Assembly (NCBI RefSeq): GCF_900107455.1
Contig: NZ_FNQB01000001.1
Coordinates: 1,116,001 to 1,180,000 of the forward strand
DNA length: 64,000 nucleotides
Source of the DNA: Asanoa ishikariensis
GTDB taxonomy: Bacteria; Actinomycetota; Actinomycetes; Mycobacteriales; Micromonosporaceae
Direction: 5' to 3'
Positions 43,309 to 51,463 of the stretch are shown one piece after another. The notes beneath the pieces were generated by a model, which ran no database searches, had not been told where the DNA came from, and worked only from the letters and a program-made list of their open reading frames with translations. Each line of letters opens with the position of its first letter. Position 1 is the first letter of the stretch. Made by a program: the position numbers and the translations under genes.

Positions 43309-43574
43309 TGTCCGGCACCGTGATCGTGCGCATGTGGGAGGCCCGCGCCGAGAAAGGGCGTCTGCCCGACCTCGTCGAGTGGGTCTGCGACACCGCCCTG
43401 CCGCGCATCGAGGTCAACCCGCTGCACATCACGAGCGAGGTGTTCTCCTCGTCCGACGACCGCTGCGTCGTGATTTCCAGATGGCGCAGCGACCCCGAGC
43501 GGCTGGCCGCCCCGCCTCCGCTGCTGGTGGCCAGGCCACCGCACGAGTGGGACTTCACCCTGGTCGACCGATAA
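43308..43574 (+). CDS. small protein, possible dimeric alpha-beta barrel (ABM-like)
   Basis: An 88-residue protein whose ATG overlaps the tsaD stop (TAATG), so it is the last gene of the operon. It reads TVIVRMWEARAEKGRLPDLV at the start and VVISRWRSDPERLAAPP later, a beta-alpha-beta pattern like antibiotic-biosynthesis-monooxygenase or Dabb proteins. The match is short and the catalytic histidines are not obvious; I do not claim an activity. Confidence 0.65.
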   Translation: MSGTVIVRMWEARAEKGRLPDLVEWVCDTALPRIEVNPLHITSEVFSSSDDRCVVISRWRSDPERLAAPPPLLVARPPHEWDFTLVDR

Positions 43575-43618
43575 TCGGTAGCGCCGCCCGAAGTTGATCA
43601 TCTAGCTTCGGCCTAGTC

Positions 43619-45316
43619 ATGCGGCCTCTACCCGTCGGCGACCCCGGCAACCCAGACGTCCGGTCGGCCACTCGCTACCTCCTGTGGCTGGCGGCTCGCA
43701 CCTGGCCTTCTCTGCTGGCCGCGATCGGGTTCGCGACCCTCTGGATGGTCAGCCAGGCGCTGATTCCCGCCACCGTCGGCCGGGCCATCGACGCGGGCCT
43801 GTCCGCGCGCGACCCCGACGGACTGCTGCGCTGGGGCGCGGTGCTGTTCGGCCTCGGCCTGGTCACCGGCGCGAGCGGCATCCTGCGCCACCGGATGGCC
43901 GCGTTCAACTATCTGTCCGCCATCTACCGCACCGTCCAGCTCACCGTGCAGCAGGCCAACCGGATCGGCGCCACCCTGCCCAAACGGTTGTCTACGGGCG
44001 AGGTGGTCAGCATCGGCACCTCGGACATCAACCACATCGGCGGCGCGCTCGACATCACCGCCCGGGGCACCGGCTCGCTGGTCGCCGTGATCACCGTTGG
44101 GGTCATCCTGCTCACCACGTCGGTGCCGCTGGGCCTCGTGGTCGTGGTCGGCGTGCCGGTGATGATGCTGATCGCGGGTGCCCTGATCAAACCGCTCCAG
44201 CGCCGCCAGCAGGTCTACCGCGACCAGGAGGGCAAGCTGACCACCCGGGCCGGCGACCTGGTCGCCGGCCTCCGGGTGCTGCGCGGCGTCGGTGGCGAGT
44301 CGACCTTCGCCGGCCGCTACCGCGCCGAGTCGCAGGATCTGCGGTCGGCCGGCGTACGGGTCGCCCGGATCGAGGCACTCCTCGCGGCGGCGGAGATCCT
44401 GCTGCCCGGCATGTTCCTGGTGCTGGTCACCTGGCTCGGCGCCCGGTTCGCCCTGCGCGGCGAGATCAGCGCCGGCGAGCTGGTCGCCCTCTACGGCTAC
44501 GCGGCGTTCCTGGTCAGCCCCCTGCGCCAGCTCACCGAGGCGATCGACCGGCTGACCCGGGGCCACGTGGCGGCCCGCCGGGTGGTGCGGATGTTCACCC
44601 TGGTGCCGGAGTTCACGTCGCCGGCCGCGCCGGTGACCGCACCCCGTGGCCCGCTGGTCGACGCCGAATCCGGGCTCACCGTCCAACCCGGACGGTTGAC
44701 CGCCATCGCGGCCCGGGAGCCCGCTGACGCGGCCGCGATCGCCGACCGGCTCGGCCGGTTCGCCGACGGGCCGGTGACGCTGTCCGGCGTACCCCTGGCC
44801 GATCTCGACCTGGCCGAGGTGCGGCAGCGGATCCTGTTGGCCGACAACGACGCCCGGCTGTTCGCCGGCCCGCTGCGGGACGAGCTCGACCCGGTGGGCA
44901 AGGGCGACCGGCACGTGGCGGACGCCCTCGACGCGGCCAGTGCGGCCGACGTGGTCGACGCGCTGCCGGACGGGCTCGACGCCCTGGTCGCCGAGCGCGG
45001 CCGCGAGTTCTCCGGTGGCCAGCAGCAGCGGCTCCGGCTGGCCCGCGCACTAGTCGCCGACCCGGAGGCGCTCGTGCTGGTCGAGCCGACCAGTGCCGTC
45101 GACGCCCACACCGAGGCCCGGATCGCGGCCCGGCTCGGCGCCGCGCGCGCCGGCCGCACGACGGTCGTCTGCACGACCAGCCCATTGGTGCTCGACCAGG
45201 CCGACGAGGTCGCGTTCGTCGCCGACGGCCGGGTGGTGGCCGCCGGCACCCACCGCGACCTGCTGCGCCGCCGCCCCGACTACGCGGCCGCCGTCACCCG
45301 GGAGGAAGACGAATGA
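43619..45316 (+). CDS. ABC exporter half, membrane domain plus strongly degenerate ATPase domain
   Basis: A 565-residue half-transporter with six membrane segments (about 25-320) and an ABC domain (about 340-560). The ATPase has lost almost all catalytic features: the Walker A place reads TAIAAREPADAAAIAD, the Q-loop glutamine position reads LADNDARLF, Walker B reads ALVLVEPTS with Val for Asp, and the switch histidine position reads CTTSPL. The signature FSGGQQQRLRLARAL (about residue 464) is intact. It overlaps the second half by four bases and can act only as its partner. The substrate is unknown. Confidence 0.9.
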   Translation: MRPLPVGDPGNPDVRSATRYLLWLAARTWPSLLAAIGFATLWMVSQALIPATVGRAIDAGLSARDPDGLLRWGAVLFGLGLVTGASGILRHRMAAFNYLSAIYRTVQLTVQQANRIGATLPKRLSTGEVVSIGTSDINHIGGALDITARGTGSLVAVITVGVILLTTSVPLGLVVVVGVPVMMLIAGALIKPLQRRQQVYRDQEGKLTTRAGDLVAGLRVLRGVGGESTFAGRYRAESQDLRSAGVRVARIEALLAAAEILLPGMFLVLVTWLGARFALRGEISAGELVALYGYAAFLVSPLRQLTEAIDRLTRGHVAARRVVRMFTLVPEFTSPAAPVTAPRGPLVDAESGLTVQPGRLTAIAAREPADAAAIADRLGRFADGPVTLSGVPLADLDLAEVRQRILLADNDARLFAGPLRDELDPVGKGDRHVADALDAASAADVVDALPDGLDALVAERGREFSGGQQQRLRLARALVADPEALVLVEPTSAVDAHTEARIAARLGAARAGRTTVVCTTSPLVLDQADEVAFVADGRVVAAGTHRDLLRRRPDYAAAVTREEDE

Positions 45317-47109
45317 GCAGGCAACTCCCGGTGGCCGACGCGGACGAGGTGCGCAGGTACGCCCGCAAACTGGTCCGTCGCCACCCTGGGCAGCTAGGAC
45401 TCGCCCTCGGCCTGCACGGTTTGGCCGCGGTCGCCGGCCTGGTCGCGCCGCGCCTGCTCGGCAACCTGGTGGAAGGCCTTTCCAACGGCGCCACGACCCG
45501 CACGGTCGACGGGGTCGCCGTGGCCATCGCGGTGTTCGTGGTGACGCAGGCGTTGCTGACCCGGTTCGCCGCCTTCTGCTCGGCCCGGCTCGGCGAGCGG
45601 GTGCTGGCCGAGCTACGCGAGGAGTTCGTCGACCGGATCCTGGCCATCCCACTGTCCACCGTGGAACGCGCTGGCACCGGCGACCTGCTCACCCGCACCT
45701 CGCGCGACGTCTCGGCGTTGTCGCACAGTGTCCGCTTCGCGGTGCCGGAGACCCTGATCGCCATCGTCACCACGGTGTTCGTGGTCGGCGCGATCCTGCT
45801 CACCAGCCCGCTGCTGGCCCTGCCCTGCCTGATCGCGGTGCCGATGCTCTGGTTCGGCACCCGGTGGTACCTGCGCCGCGCCCCGGCCGGCTACCTGCGG
45901 GAGAACGCCGCCTACTCCGACATCACCGACGGCATCAGCGAAACGGTCGAGGGCTCCCGCACGACGGAGGCGCTGCGCCTCCAGGACCGCCGTCGGGCCC
46001 GCACCGACAGCGACATCGCCCGGTCGTACGCGGCAGAGAGATACACGCTGATGCTGCGTACCGTCTGGTTCCCGATCGTCGAGGTCGGCTACGTGGTGCC
46101 GGTCGTGGCGACGCTGCTCGTCGGCGGCTGGTTCTACCTCGAGGGCTGGGTGACGCTGGGCCAGGTGACCGCCGCGACCCTCTACGTGCAGGCGCTGGTC
46201 GACCCGATCGACCGGCTGCTGTCCTGGCTCGACGAGCTTCAGGTCGGCGGCGCGTCGCTGGCCCGGTTGCTCGGTGTCGCGGGCCGGCCCGCGCCGACCG
46301 CGGCGACCACCGAAAAGCCGGCCGGCCGCGGCCAGCGCCTCGTCGCGAAGGACGTCCGATACGCCTATGTGGAGGGTCGCGAGGTGCTGCACGGCATCGA
46401 CCTGACCGTCGAGCCGGGGGAGCGGCTGGCGATGGTCGGCCCGTCCGGTGCCGGCAAGTCGACGCTGGGCCGCCTGCTGGCCGGCATCCACGCGCCCACC
46501 GGCGGCACGGTCACCGTCGGCGGCGTCCCGCTGGCGTCGCTGCCGCTCGACGAGCTCCGGTCACATGTGGCGCTGGTGACCCAGGAGCACCACGTGTTCA
46601 TCGGCACGGTCCGCGACAACCTCGTGATGGCCCGGCCGGGCGCGACCGACGACGAGGTGCGGGCGGCGCTGGCGGCGGTCGACGCGCTCGACTGGGTCGC
46701 GACGCTGCCGTCCGATTTGGACACCGTGGTCGGCACCGGTGGCCATGCCGTGCCGCCGGCCCAGGCCCAGCAGCTCGCGTTGGCCCGGCTGGTGCTGGCG
46801 GACCCGCACACCCTGGTGCTCGACGAGGCCACCTCGCTGATCGACCCGCGCGCGGCCCGGCATCTGGAGCGGTCACTCGCCGCAGTCCTACAGGGGCGCA
46901 CCGTGATCGCCATCGCCCACCGGCTGTTCTCGGCGCACGACGCCGATCGGGTCGCGGTGGTGGAGGACGGTCGGATCACGGAGCTCGGTTCACACGCCGA
47001 ACTCGTCGCCGCCGGGGGCTCGTACGCCGCGCTCTGGCGGTCGTGGCATGGAGAGGAAGGGCATTCAGCCCAGAAACAGCGTCAAAGTCCTTATTCGACA
47101 GTGGCGTAA
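45313..47109 (+). CDS. ABC exporter half, membrane domain plus active-type ATPase domain
   Basis: A 598-residue half-transporter with six membrane segments and an ABC domain from about residue 340. It keeps Walker A GPSGAGKSTLGRL, Q-loop LVTQEHHVFIGT, Walker B TLVLDEATSLIDP and the switch histidine IAHRLFS. Its signature is lost: the place of LSGGQ reads AVPPAQAQQLALARL. Together with the first half the dimer can build one canonical site (Walker A/B of this subunit with the signature of the partner) and one dead site. ATG overlaps the first gene (ATGA). Confidence 0.92.
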   Translation: MSRQLPVADADEVRRYARKLVRRHPGQLGLALGLHGLAAVAGLVAPRLLGNLVEGLSNGATTRTVDGVAVAIAVFVVTQALLTRFAAFCSARLGERVLAELREEFVDRILAIPLSTVERAGTGDLLTRTSRDVSALSHSVRFAVPETLIAIVTTVFVVGAILLTSPLLALPCLIAVPMLWFGTRWYLRRAPAGYLRENAAYSDITDGISETVEGSRTTEALRLQDRRRARTDSDIARSYAAERYTLMLRTVWFPIVEVGYVVPVVATLLVGGWFYLEGWVTLGQVTAATLYVQALVDPIDRLLSWLDELQVGGASLARLLGVAGRPAPTAATTEKPAGRGQRLVAKDVRYAYVEGREVLHGIDLTVEPGERLAMVGPSGAGKSTLGRLLAGIHAPTGGTVTVGGVPLASLPLDELRSHVALVTQEHHVFIGTVRDNLVMARPGATDDEVRAALAAVDALDWVATLPSDLDTVVGTGGHAVPPAQAQQLALARLVLADPHTLVLDEATSLIDPRAARHLERSLAAVLQGRTVIAIAHRLFSAHDADRVAVVEDGRITELGSHAELVAAGGSYAALWRSWHGEEGHSAQKQRQSPYSTVA

Positions 47110-47119
47110 TCGCTGGCGC

Positions 47120-47398
47120 TCAACGGGTAACGGCCATGTAGAGGCCGAGTAACAGCAAGGTCACGGCTGCGACCGCGAAGAGCACAAGTAGGTCACGGCG
47201 ACCTGTGTGTGGGCTCTCAGGAAGCGGCGGAAGATCGCTGGTCACCACCGATAGATCACGCAGAGTGCTGGCGGCGTAGGCGTTTCCGACACGATCCGTG
47301 AACTCGTCGAGACTCAATCGGCCGACCGCCGTGTGCTGCTGTAACAGCTCGACCACGCGCTGTCGATCGTCGTCTGACGCACGAGTATCCAAAGTCAA
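47120..47398 (-). CDS. DUF1707 (SHOCT-like) domain protein with C-terminal membrane segment
   Basis: A 92-residue protein. It has the DUF1707 pattern RASDDDRQRVVELLQQHTAV, GRLSLDEFTDRV and AYAASTLRDL, and ends in one membrane helix (about 70-90, DLLVLFAVAAVTLLLLGLY). The likely start is TTG at 47398 behind AGGGG (47404-47408); no ATG or GTG lies close. The same N-terminal domain occurs at 1589-2119. It sits between the exporter (convergent) and the sugar importer (divergent). Confidence 0.75.
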   Translation of the reverse strand: MTLDTRASDDDRQRVVELLQQHTAVGRLSLDEFTDRVGNAYAASTLRDLSVVTSDLPPLPESPHTGRRDLLVLFAVAAVTLLLLGLYMAVTR

Positions 47399-47433
47399 CC
47401 TATCCCCTCTCCGCGGGCGAAAGCGTACGCTCT

Positions 47434-47445
47434 GAGAGCGCTTTC
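47434..47445. promoter_or_regulatory. LacI-family-type operator upstream of the sugar ABC importer
   Basis: GAGAGCGCTTTC is a near-perfect 12-bp palindrome with the central CG and flanking A/T pairs typical of LacI/GalR operators in actinobacteria, such as GAGAGCGCTCTC or GAAAGCGCTTTC. It lies about 190 bp before the importer gene and just upstream of the DUF1707 gene start. Confidence 0.5.
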
Positions 47446-47635
47446 TCGGCTCGCCCGAACGCATAGAAGCCGGTTCCAGTGCCGTGACCGGATCGTTACG
47501 GCAGCGTGTCGACCGCGCGAGGTAGCGCGTCAAATGCGCGAGTATTTTGTGTTTCGGATCGCCAGGGTCCGGGAGGTTAACAACGCCGTTCGCCCCCGTG
47601 CGGTCCGCTCAACGGCCATGAAGGAGTCCAAGGTT

Positions 47636-48745
47636 ATGCGTAACCGATTTTTGTCGGTCGCCGTCGCCACTATGGCGGTCGGCGCGCTGGCACTTGCGGG
47701 TTGTGGATCCGACGACGGCGGCGGCGACGCGGCCGGTGGCGGCACCGCCGCCAAGAAGGTCGGCGTGATCCTGCCCGACGCCGCCACCTCTCCGCGCTGG
47801 GAGGCCAACGACCGTCCGCTGCTCAAGGCAGCGTTCGACGGCGCCGGCATCACGGCCAACATCCAGAACGCCGACGGCGACAAGGCCAAGTTCGGCACCC
47901 TCTGCGACAGCATGATCAACGAGGGCGTCTCCGTTCTCCTGATCGTCAACCTCGACCCTGACTCCGGCAGCGCCTGCCTGAAGAAGGCCCAGGGCGCCGG
48001 CATCAAGACGATCGACTACGACCGCCTGACCCCGGGTGGCGAGGCGTCCTACTACGTCTCCTTCGACAACGTCCAGGTCGGCAAGCTGATGGGCGAGGGC
48101 CTGACCAAGTGCCTCACCGACGCTGGCAAGACCAAGGCCAACATCGTTCAGATCAACGGTGACCCGACCGACAACAACGCCTCGCTGTTCAAGCAGGGCT
48201 ACGTCGAGGCGCTGAAGCCGAAGGTGGACAGCGGCGACTACACCATCGTCGGTGACCAGACCGGTAAGTGGGACGCCACGGTCGCGGGCACCGCGTTCGA
48301 GCAGCTCTACACCCAGGCCGGCGGCAAGGTTGACGGCGTTGTCTCGGCCAACGACACCATGGCCCAGGGCATCATCGCCCGCCTGACCGCCAACGGCCTC
48401 AACGGCAAGGTGCCGGTCACCGGCCAGGACGCCAGCAAGGAAGGCCTCCAGGCCATCCTGTCCGGCAACCAGTGCATGACCGTCTACAAGGCGATCAAGG
48501 TCGAGGCCGACACCGCCTCCAAGCTGGCCATCGCGCTGATCAACGGCCAGACCCCGGGCAGCGACCTGGTCAACGGCTCGGTCAAGGACACCGTCCTGAA
48601 CAAGGACGTCCCCTCGGCGCTCGCCACCCCGAAGGCCATCTACAAGGACTCCGTCAAGGACGTCATCGCCGACGGCTTCTGGAAGGCCAGTGACATCTGC
48701 ACCGGCCAGTACGCCGCGCTCTGCACCTCGGCAGGCGTTCAGTAA
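47636..48745 (+). CDS. xylF: sugar ABC transporter substrate-binding lipoprotein, xylose (XylF) type
   Basis: A 369-residue lipoprotein. ATG at 47636 is nine bases behind AAGGAG (47621-47626). The signal peptide ends in the lipobox LALAGC (Cys23), followed by a Gly/Asp-rich linker and a two-lobed periplasmic-binding fold (KVGVILPDAATSPRWEANDR, IKTIDYDRLTPGGEASYYVS, DGVVSANDTMAQGIIARL). This is the D-xylose-binding subfamily pattern; other pentoses are possible. It is the highest-expressed part of such importers. A hairpin follows its stop. Confidence 0.88.
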   Translation: MRNRFLSVAVATMAVGALALAGCGSDDGGGDAAGGGTAAKKVGVILPDAATSPRWEANDRPLLKAAFDGAGITANIQNADGDKAKFGTLCDSMINEGVSVLLIVNLDPDSGSACLKKAQGAGIKTIDYDRLTPGGEASYYVSFDNVQVGKLMGEGLTKCLTDAGKTKANIVQINGDPTDNNASLFKQGYVEALKPKVDSGDYTIVGDQTGKWDATVAGTAFEQLYTQAGGKVDGVVSANDTMAQGIIARLTANGLNGKVPVTGQDASKEGLQAILSGNQCMTVYKAIKVEADTASKLAIALINGQTPGSDLVNGSVKDTVLNKDVPSALATPKAIYKDSVKDVIADGFWKASDICTGQYAALCTSAGVQ

Positions 48746-48757
48746 CTAACCGCCAAG

Positions 48758-48784
48758 GGCCCGGCAGGCGAGACCTGCCGGGCC
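48758..48784 (+). terminator. stem-loop behind the sugar-binding protein gene
   Basis: GGCCCGGCAGG (48758-48768) pairs perfectly with CCTGCCGGGCC (48774-48784) around cgaga. No T run follows. A hairpin here commonly lets the binding-protein message exceed that of the ATPase and permease genes. Confidence 0.6.
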
Positions 48785-48841
48785 TCTGGGCGCTTACGGC
48801 CACGGTTACTGCCGGGCCGGGAAACAACTAGTGAGGTGACC

Positions 48842-49663
48842 ATGACGGTGCCGGAGGGTGCTGCGGGGGCGGCGACGGCGACGGAGGATGCCGCGCCGCT
48901 GCTGTCGCTGCGCGGGATCAACAAGAGCTTCGGCGCGGTCCACGTTCTACAGGACGTGGACTTCGATGCATATGCGGGACAGGTGACGGCGCTCGTCGGC
49001 GACAACGGCGCGGGCAAAAGCACCCTGATCAAGGGGATCGCCGGCAGTCAGCCGTTCGATTCCGGGGAGTACGTCTTCGACGGCCGGCAGGTCTCGGTGA
49101 CCAATCCCAAGCACGCCAACGAACTCGGCATCGAGGTCGTCTACCAGGACCTGGCGCTCTGCGACAACCTGGACATCGTCGACAACCTGTTCCTCGGCCG
49201 CGAGGTCACGAAGAACGGCATCCTCGACGAGGCGACCATGGAACGCCGGGCCCAGGAAACGCTCGCGGGGCTGTCGGTCCGCACGGTCAAGTCGATCCGT
49301 CAGGTGGTCGCCAGCCTCTCCGGTGGCCAGCGCCAGACGGTGGCGATCGCCCGCGCGGTGATCTGGAACTCCAAGCTCGTGGTGCTCGACGAGCCGACGG
49401 CCGCCCTCGGCGTCGCGCAGACCGAGCAGGTGCTGCGGCTGGTGCGCCAGTTGGCCGACAACGGCCTCGCGGTCGTGCTGATCAGCCACAACCTCAACGA
49501 CGTGTTCCAGGTGGCCGACCGGATCTCGGTCCTCTACCTGGGCCGGCTGGCGGCACAGATGAAGACCAAGGACGTCAAGAGCAACCAGGTCGTCGAGGTC
49601 ATCACGACCGGACGGTCGGATGCCATCGGTGGCATCACCAACGGCAACGGGGAGTTGAAATGA
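48842..49663 (+). CDS. sugar ABC transporter ATP-binding protein (single domain, XylG-like)
   Basis: A 273-residue ATPase with Walker A VGDNGAGKSTLIKG, signature SLSGGQRQTVAIARAV and Walker B LVVLDEPTAALG. It matches the first half of XylG-type proteins, which usually have two ABC domains (~500 residues); here only one is present, as in some actinobacterial sugar importers that act as a homodimer. ATG at 48842 has GAGG at 48833-48836; a GTG at 48836 is possible. It overlaps the permease start. Confidence 0.9.
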   Translation: MTVPEGAAGAATATEDAAPLLSLRGINKSFGAVHVLQDVDFDAYAGQVTALVGDNGAGKSTLIKGIAGSQPFDSGEYVFDGRQVSVTNPKHANELGIEVVYQDLALCDNLDIVDNLFLGREVTKNGILDEATMERRAQETLAGLSVRTVKSIRQVVASLSGGQRQTVAIARAVIWNSKLVVLDEPTAALGVAQTEQVLRLVRQLADNGLAVVLISHNLNDVFQVADRISVLYLGRLAAQMKTKDVKSNQVVEVITTGRSDAIGGITNGNGELK

Positions 49664-50931
49664 CCGCCCCGACGAAGGTCGAGACGACCGAAAAGCACGT
49701 CGAGGAGACCGGCCCGAGCAACCCGCTGGTCGCCGCGTTCGGCAACTGGTGGGCCCGGGTCCGCGGCGGCGACGCCGGCTCCCTGCCCGCGCTGCTCGGC
49801 ATCGTCGCGCTGGTCATCGTGTTCGCGGCGTTGCGCCCCAACACGTTCACCAACGCGTTCAACTTCGCCAACCTGATCCACCAGGCGGCGGCCGTCATCG
49901 TCATCGCGATGGGCCTGGTCTTCGTCCTGCTGCTGGGCGAGATCGACCTCTCCGCCGGTTATACGGCCGGCACGGCGGCGGCGGTGATGGGCGTCGTGGT
50001 CACCCGCTGGGGTTGGTCCTGGCCCGTCGGCCTCCTGGCCTGTCTGGTCACCGGTGCCGTCGTCGGCCTGGTGATCGGTCTGCTGGTAGCCAAGCTGGGC
50101 ATCCCGTCGTTCGTCGTGACGCTGGCGGCGTTCCTCGCCCTGCAGGGCGTGCTGCTTCAGTTGATCGGCGAAGGCGGCACGATCGCGATCCGCGACGACA
50201 CGCTGCGGGCGATCAACAACAACGACATGCCGGTCTGGTTGGGCTGGGCGCTGTTCGCGTTGGTGGTCGGTGGCTACGCGGCGATCGTGCTCCGGCGCGG
50301 TGCGAAGCGGCGGTCCAGCGGCCTGACCTACGAGGCGATCCAGGTGACCCTGGCCAAGATCGCCGCGTTGGCCGTGCTGCTCGGCCTGATGACCTACTGG
50401 CTGAGCATCGAGCGCAGCCGGAACCCCGCGATCACCTCGATCAAGGGTGTTCCGATCGTGGTCGCGGTGCTGCTGGTCCTGTTGGTCGGCCTGACCTTCG
50501 TGCTGACCAAGACGTCGTTCGGCCGGCACGTCTACGCGACGGGTGGCAACGCTGAGGCGGCCCGACGGGCCGGCATCAACGTGGGGCTGGTCAAGCTGGC
50601 CTGCTTCGTGATCGCCTCGACGTTGGCGGCGGTCGGCGGCATCATGCTCGCCAGCCGCGACAACTCGATCTCGCCCTCGACCGGTGGCGCCTCGACCCTG
50701 CTGTACGCGGTGGGCGCGGCCGTCATCGGTGGCACGAGCCTCTTCGGTGGCAAGGGCCGGATCGTCGACGCGATCCTCGGTGGCCTGGTGATCGCGATCA
50801 TCATCAACGGCATGGGTCTGCTCAACCAGCCGTCGAGCGTTGTCTACATGGTGACCGGCCTGGTCCTGCTGGTGGCGGCCAGCGTCGACGCGATCTCGCG
50901 CCGGCGTGCCCGCTCCACCGGTCGGGTCTGA
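49660..50931 (+). CDS. sugar ABC transporter permease (XylH-like)
   Basis: A 423-residue membrane protein with about ten hydrophobic segments, ATG overlapping the ATPase stop (ATGA). It has the BPD_transp_2 pattern: AVIVIAMGLVFVLLLGEIDL, then LGIPSFVVTLAAFLALQGVL, FGRHVYATGGNAEAARRAGI and SLFGGKGRIVDAILGGLVIA. It carries pentoses, most likely xylose, with the binding protein and ATPase. The N-terminal ~30 residues before the first helix are hydrophilic. Confidence 0.91.
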   Translation: MTAPTKVETTEKHVEETGPSNPLVAAFGNWWARVRGGDAGSLPALLGIVALVIVFAALRPNTFTNAFNFANLIHQAAAVIVIAMGLVFVLLLGEIDLSAGYTAGTAAAVMGVVVTRWGWSWPVGLLACLVTGAVVGLVIGLLVAKLGIPSFVVTLAAFLALQGVLLQLIGEGGTIAIRDDTLRAINNNDMPVWLGWALFALVVGGYAAIVLRRGAKRRSSGLTYEAIQVTLAKIAALAVLLGLMTYWLSIERSRNPAITSIKGVPIVVAVLLVLLVGLTFVLTKTSFGRHVYATGGNAEAARRAGINVGLVKLACFVIASTLAAVGGIMLASRDNSISPSTGGASTLLYAVGAAVIGGTSLFGGKGRIVDAILGGLVIAIIINGMGLLNQPSSVVYMVTGLVLLVAASVDAISRRRARSTGRV

Positions 50932-50945
50932 CCGATCCACTGCGA

Positions 50946-50979
50946 AAGGCCCCTGACGGCTACGGCCGTCGGGGGCCTT
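50946..50979. terminator. bidirectional terminator with UACG tetraloop
   Basis: AAGGCCCCTGACGGC (50946-50960) pairs with GCCGTCGGGGGCCTT (50965-50979), 15 bp including one G-T pair, closing on the stable tetraloop tacg. It separates the permease gene from the convergent ybaK-like gene, whose stop codon lies inside the right arm. Confidence 0.8.
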
Positions 50980-51463
50980 AGCTTGTGGCGATGGCGGCGA
51001 CCGCGGCGCCGGTGAGGTGGACCAGGTCCGTGGGGGACAGCTCGAGCTGAAGGCCGCGTTTGCCGGCCGAGACGAAGATCGTCTCGAAGGCCAGGGCCGA
51101 GTCGTCGAGCACCACCGGGAGCTTGGAGCGCTGTCCGAGCGGGGAGATGCCGCCGGTGACGTAGCCGGTCGCGCGTTCGGCCGCCGCCGGTTCGGCCATC
51201 GCGGCGCGCTTGCCGCCCAGCGCGGCCGCCAGTGCCTTGAGGTCGAGGGTGCGGGCCACCGGGACCACACCCACGCCCAACTGGCCGTCGACGGTCGCGA
51301 TCAGGGTCTTGAAGACCCGCGGCGGGTCGATGCCCAGTGCCGCCGCGACCGCCTCGCCGTAGCCCGAGGTCTTCGGGTCGACGTCATAGGGATGCGTCGT
51401 GAACGGGACCTTCTCGCGGGTCAACACCACCGTCGCGGGGGTTCCCTGCGCTCGTTTGGCCAC
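50978..51463 (-). CDS. ybaK: YbaK/EbsC-type Cys-tRNA(Pro)/aminoacyl-tRNA deacylase
   Basis: A 161-residue protein of the YbaK/ProX fold that removes wrongly attached amino acids from tRNA. It starts AKRAQGTPATVVLTREKVPF, has the catalytic-site segment PPRVFKTLIATVDG with the conserved lysine, and YVTGGISPLGQRSKLPVVLD, the YbaK signature. Its 5' end overlaps the end of the methyltransferase gene by 80 bases in another frame. The exact tRNA target is by analogy with E. coli YbaK. Confidence 0.92.
   Translation of the reverse strand: MAKRAQGTPATVVLTREKVPFTTHPYDVDPKTSGYGEAVAAALGIDPPRVFKTLIATVDGQLGVGVVPVARTLDLKALAAALGGKRAAMAEPAAAERATGYVTGGISPLGQRSKLPVVLDDSALAFETIFVSAGKRGLQLELSPTDLVHLTGAAVAAIATS

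Noticed and set aside
43588-43611. CCGAAG/CTTCGG inverted repeat before the ABC exporter
   Set aside because: Arms of six bases with a 12-base loop are expected by chance in GC-rich DNA; I see no supporting context.
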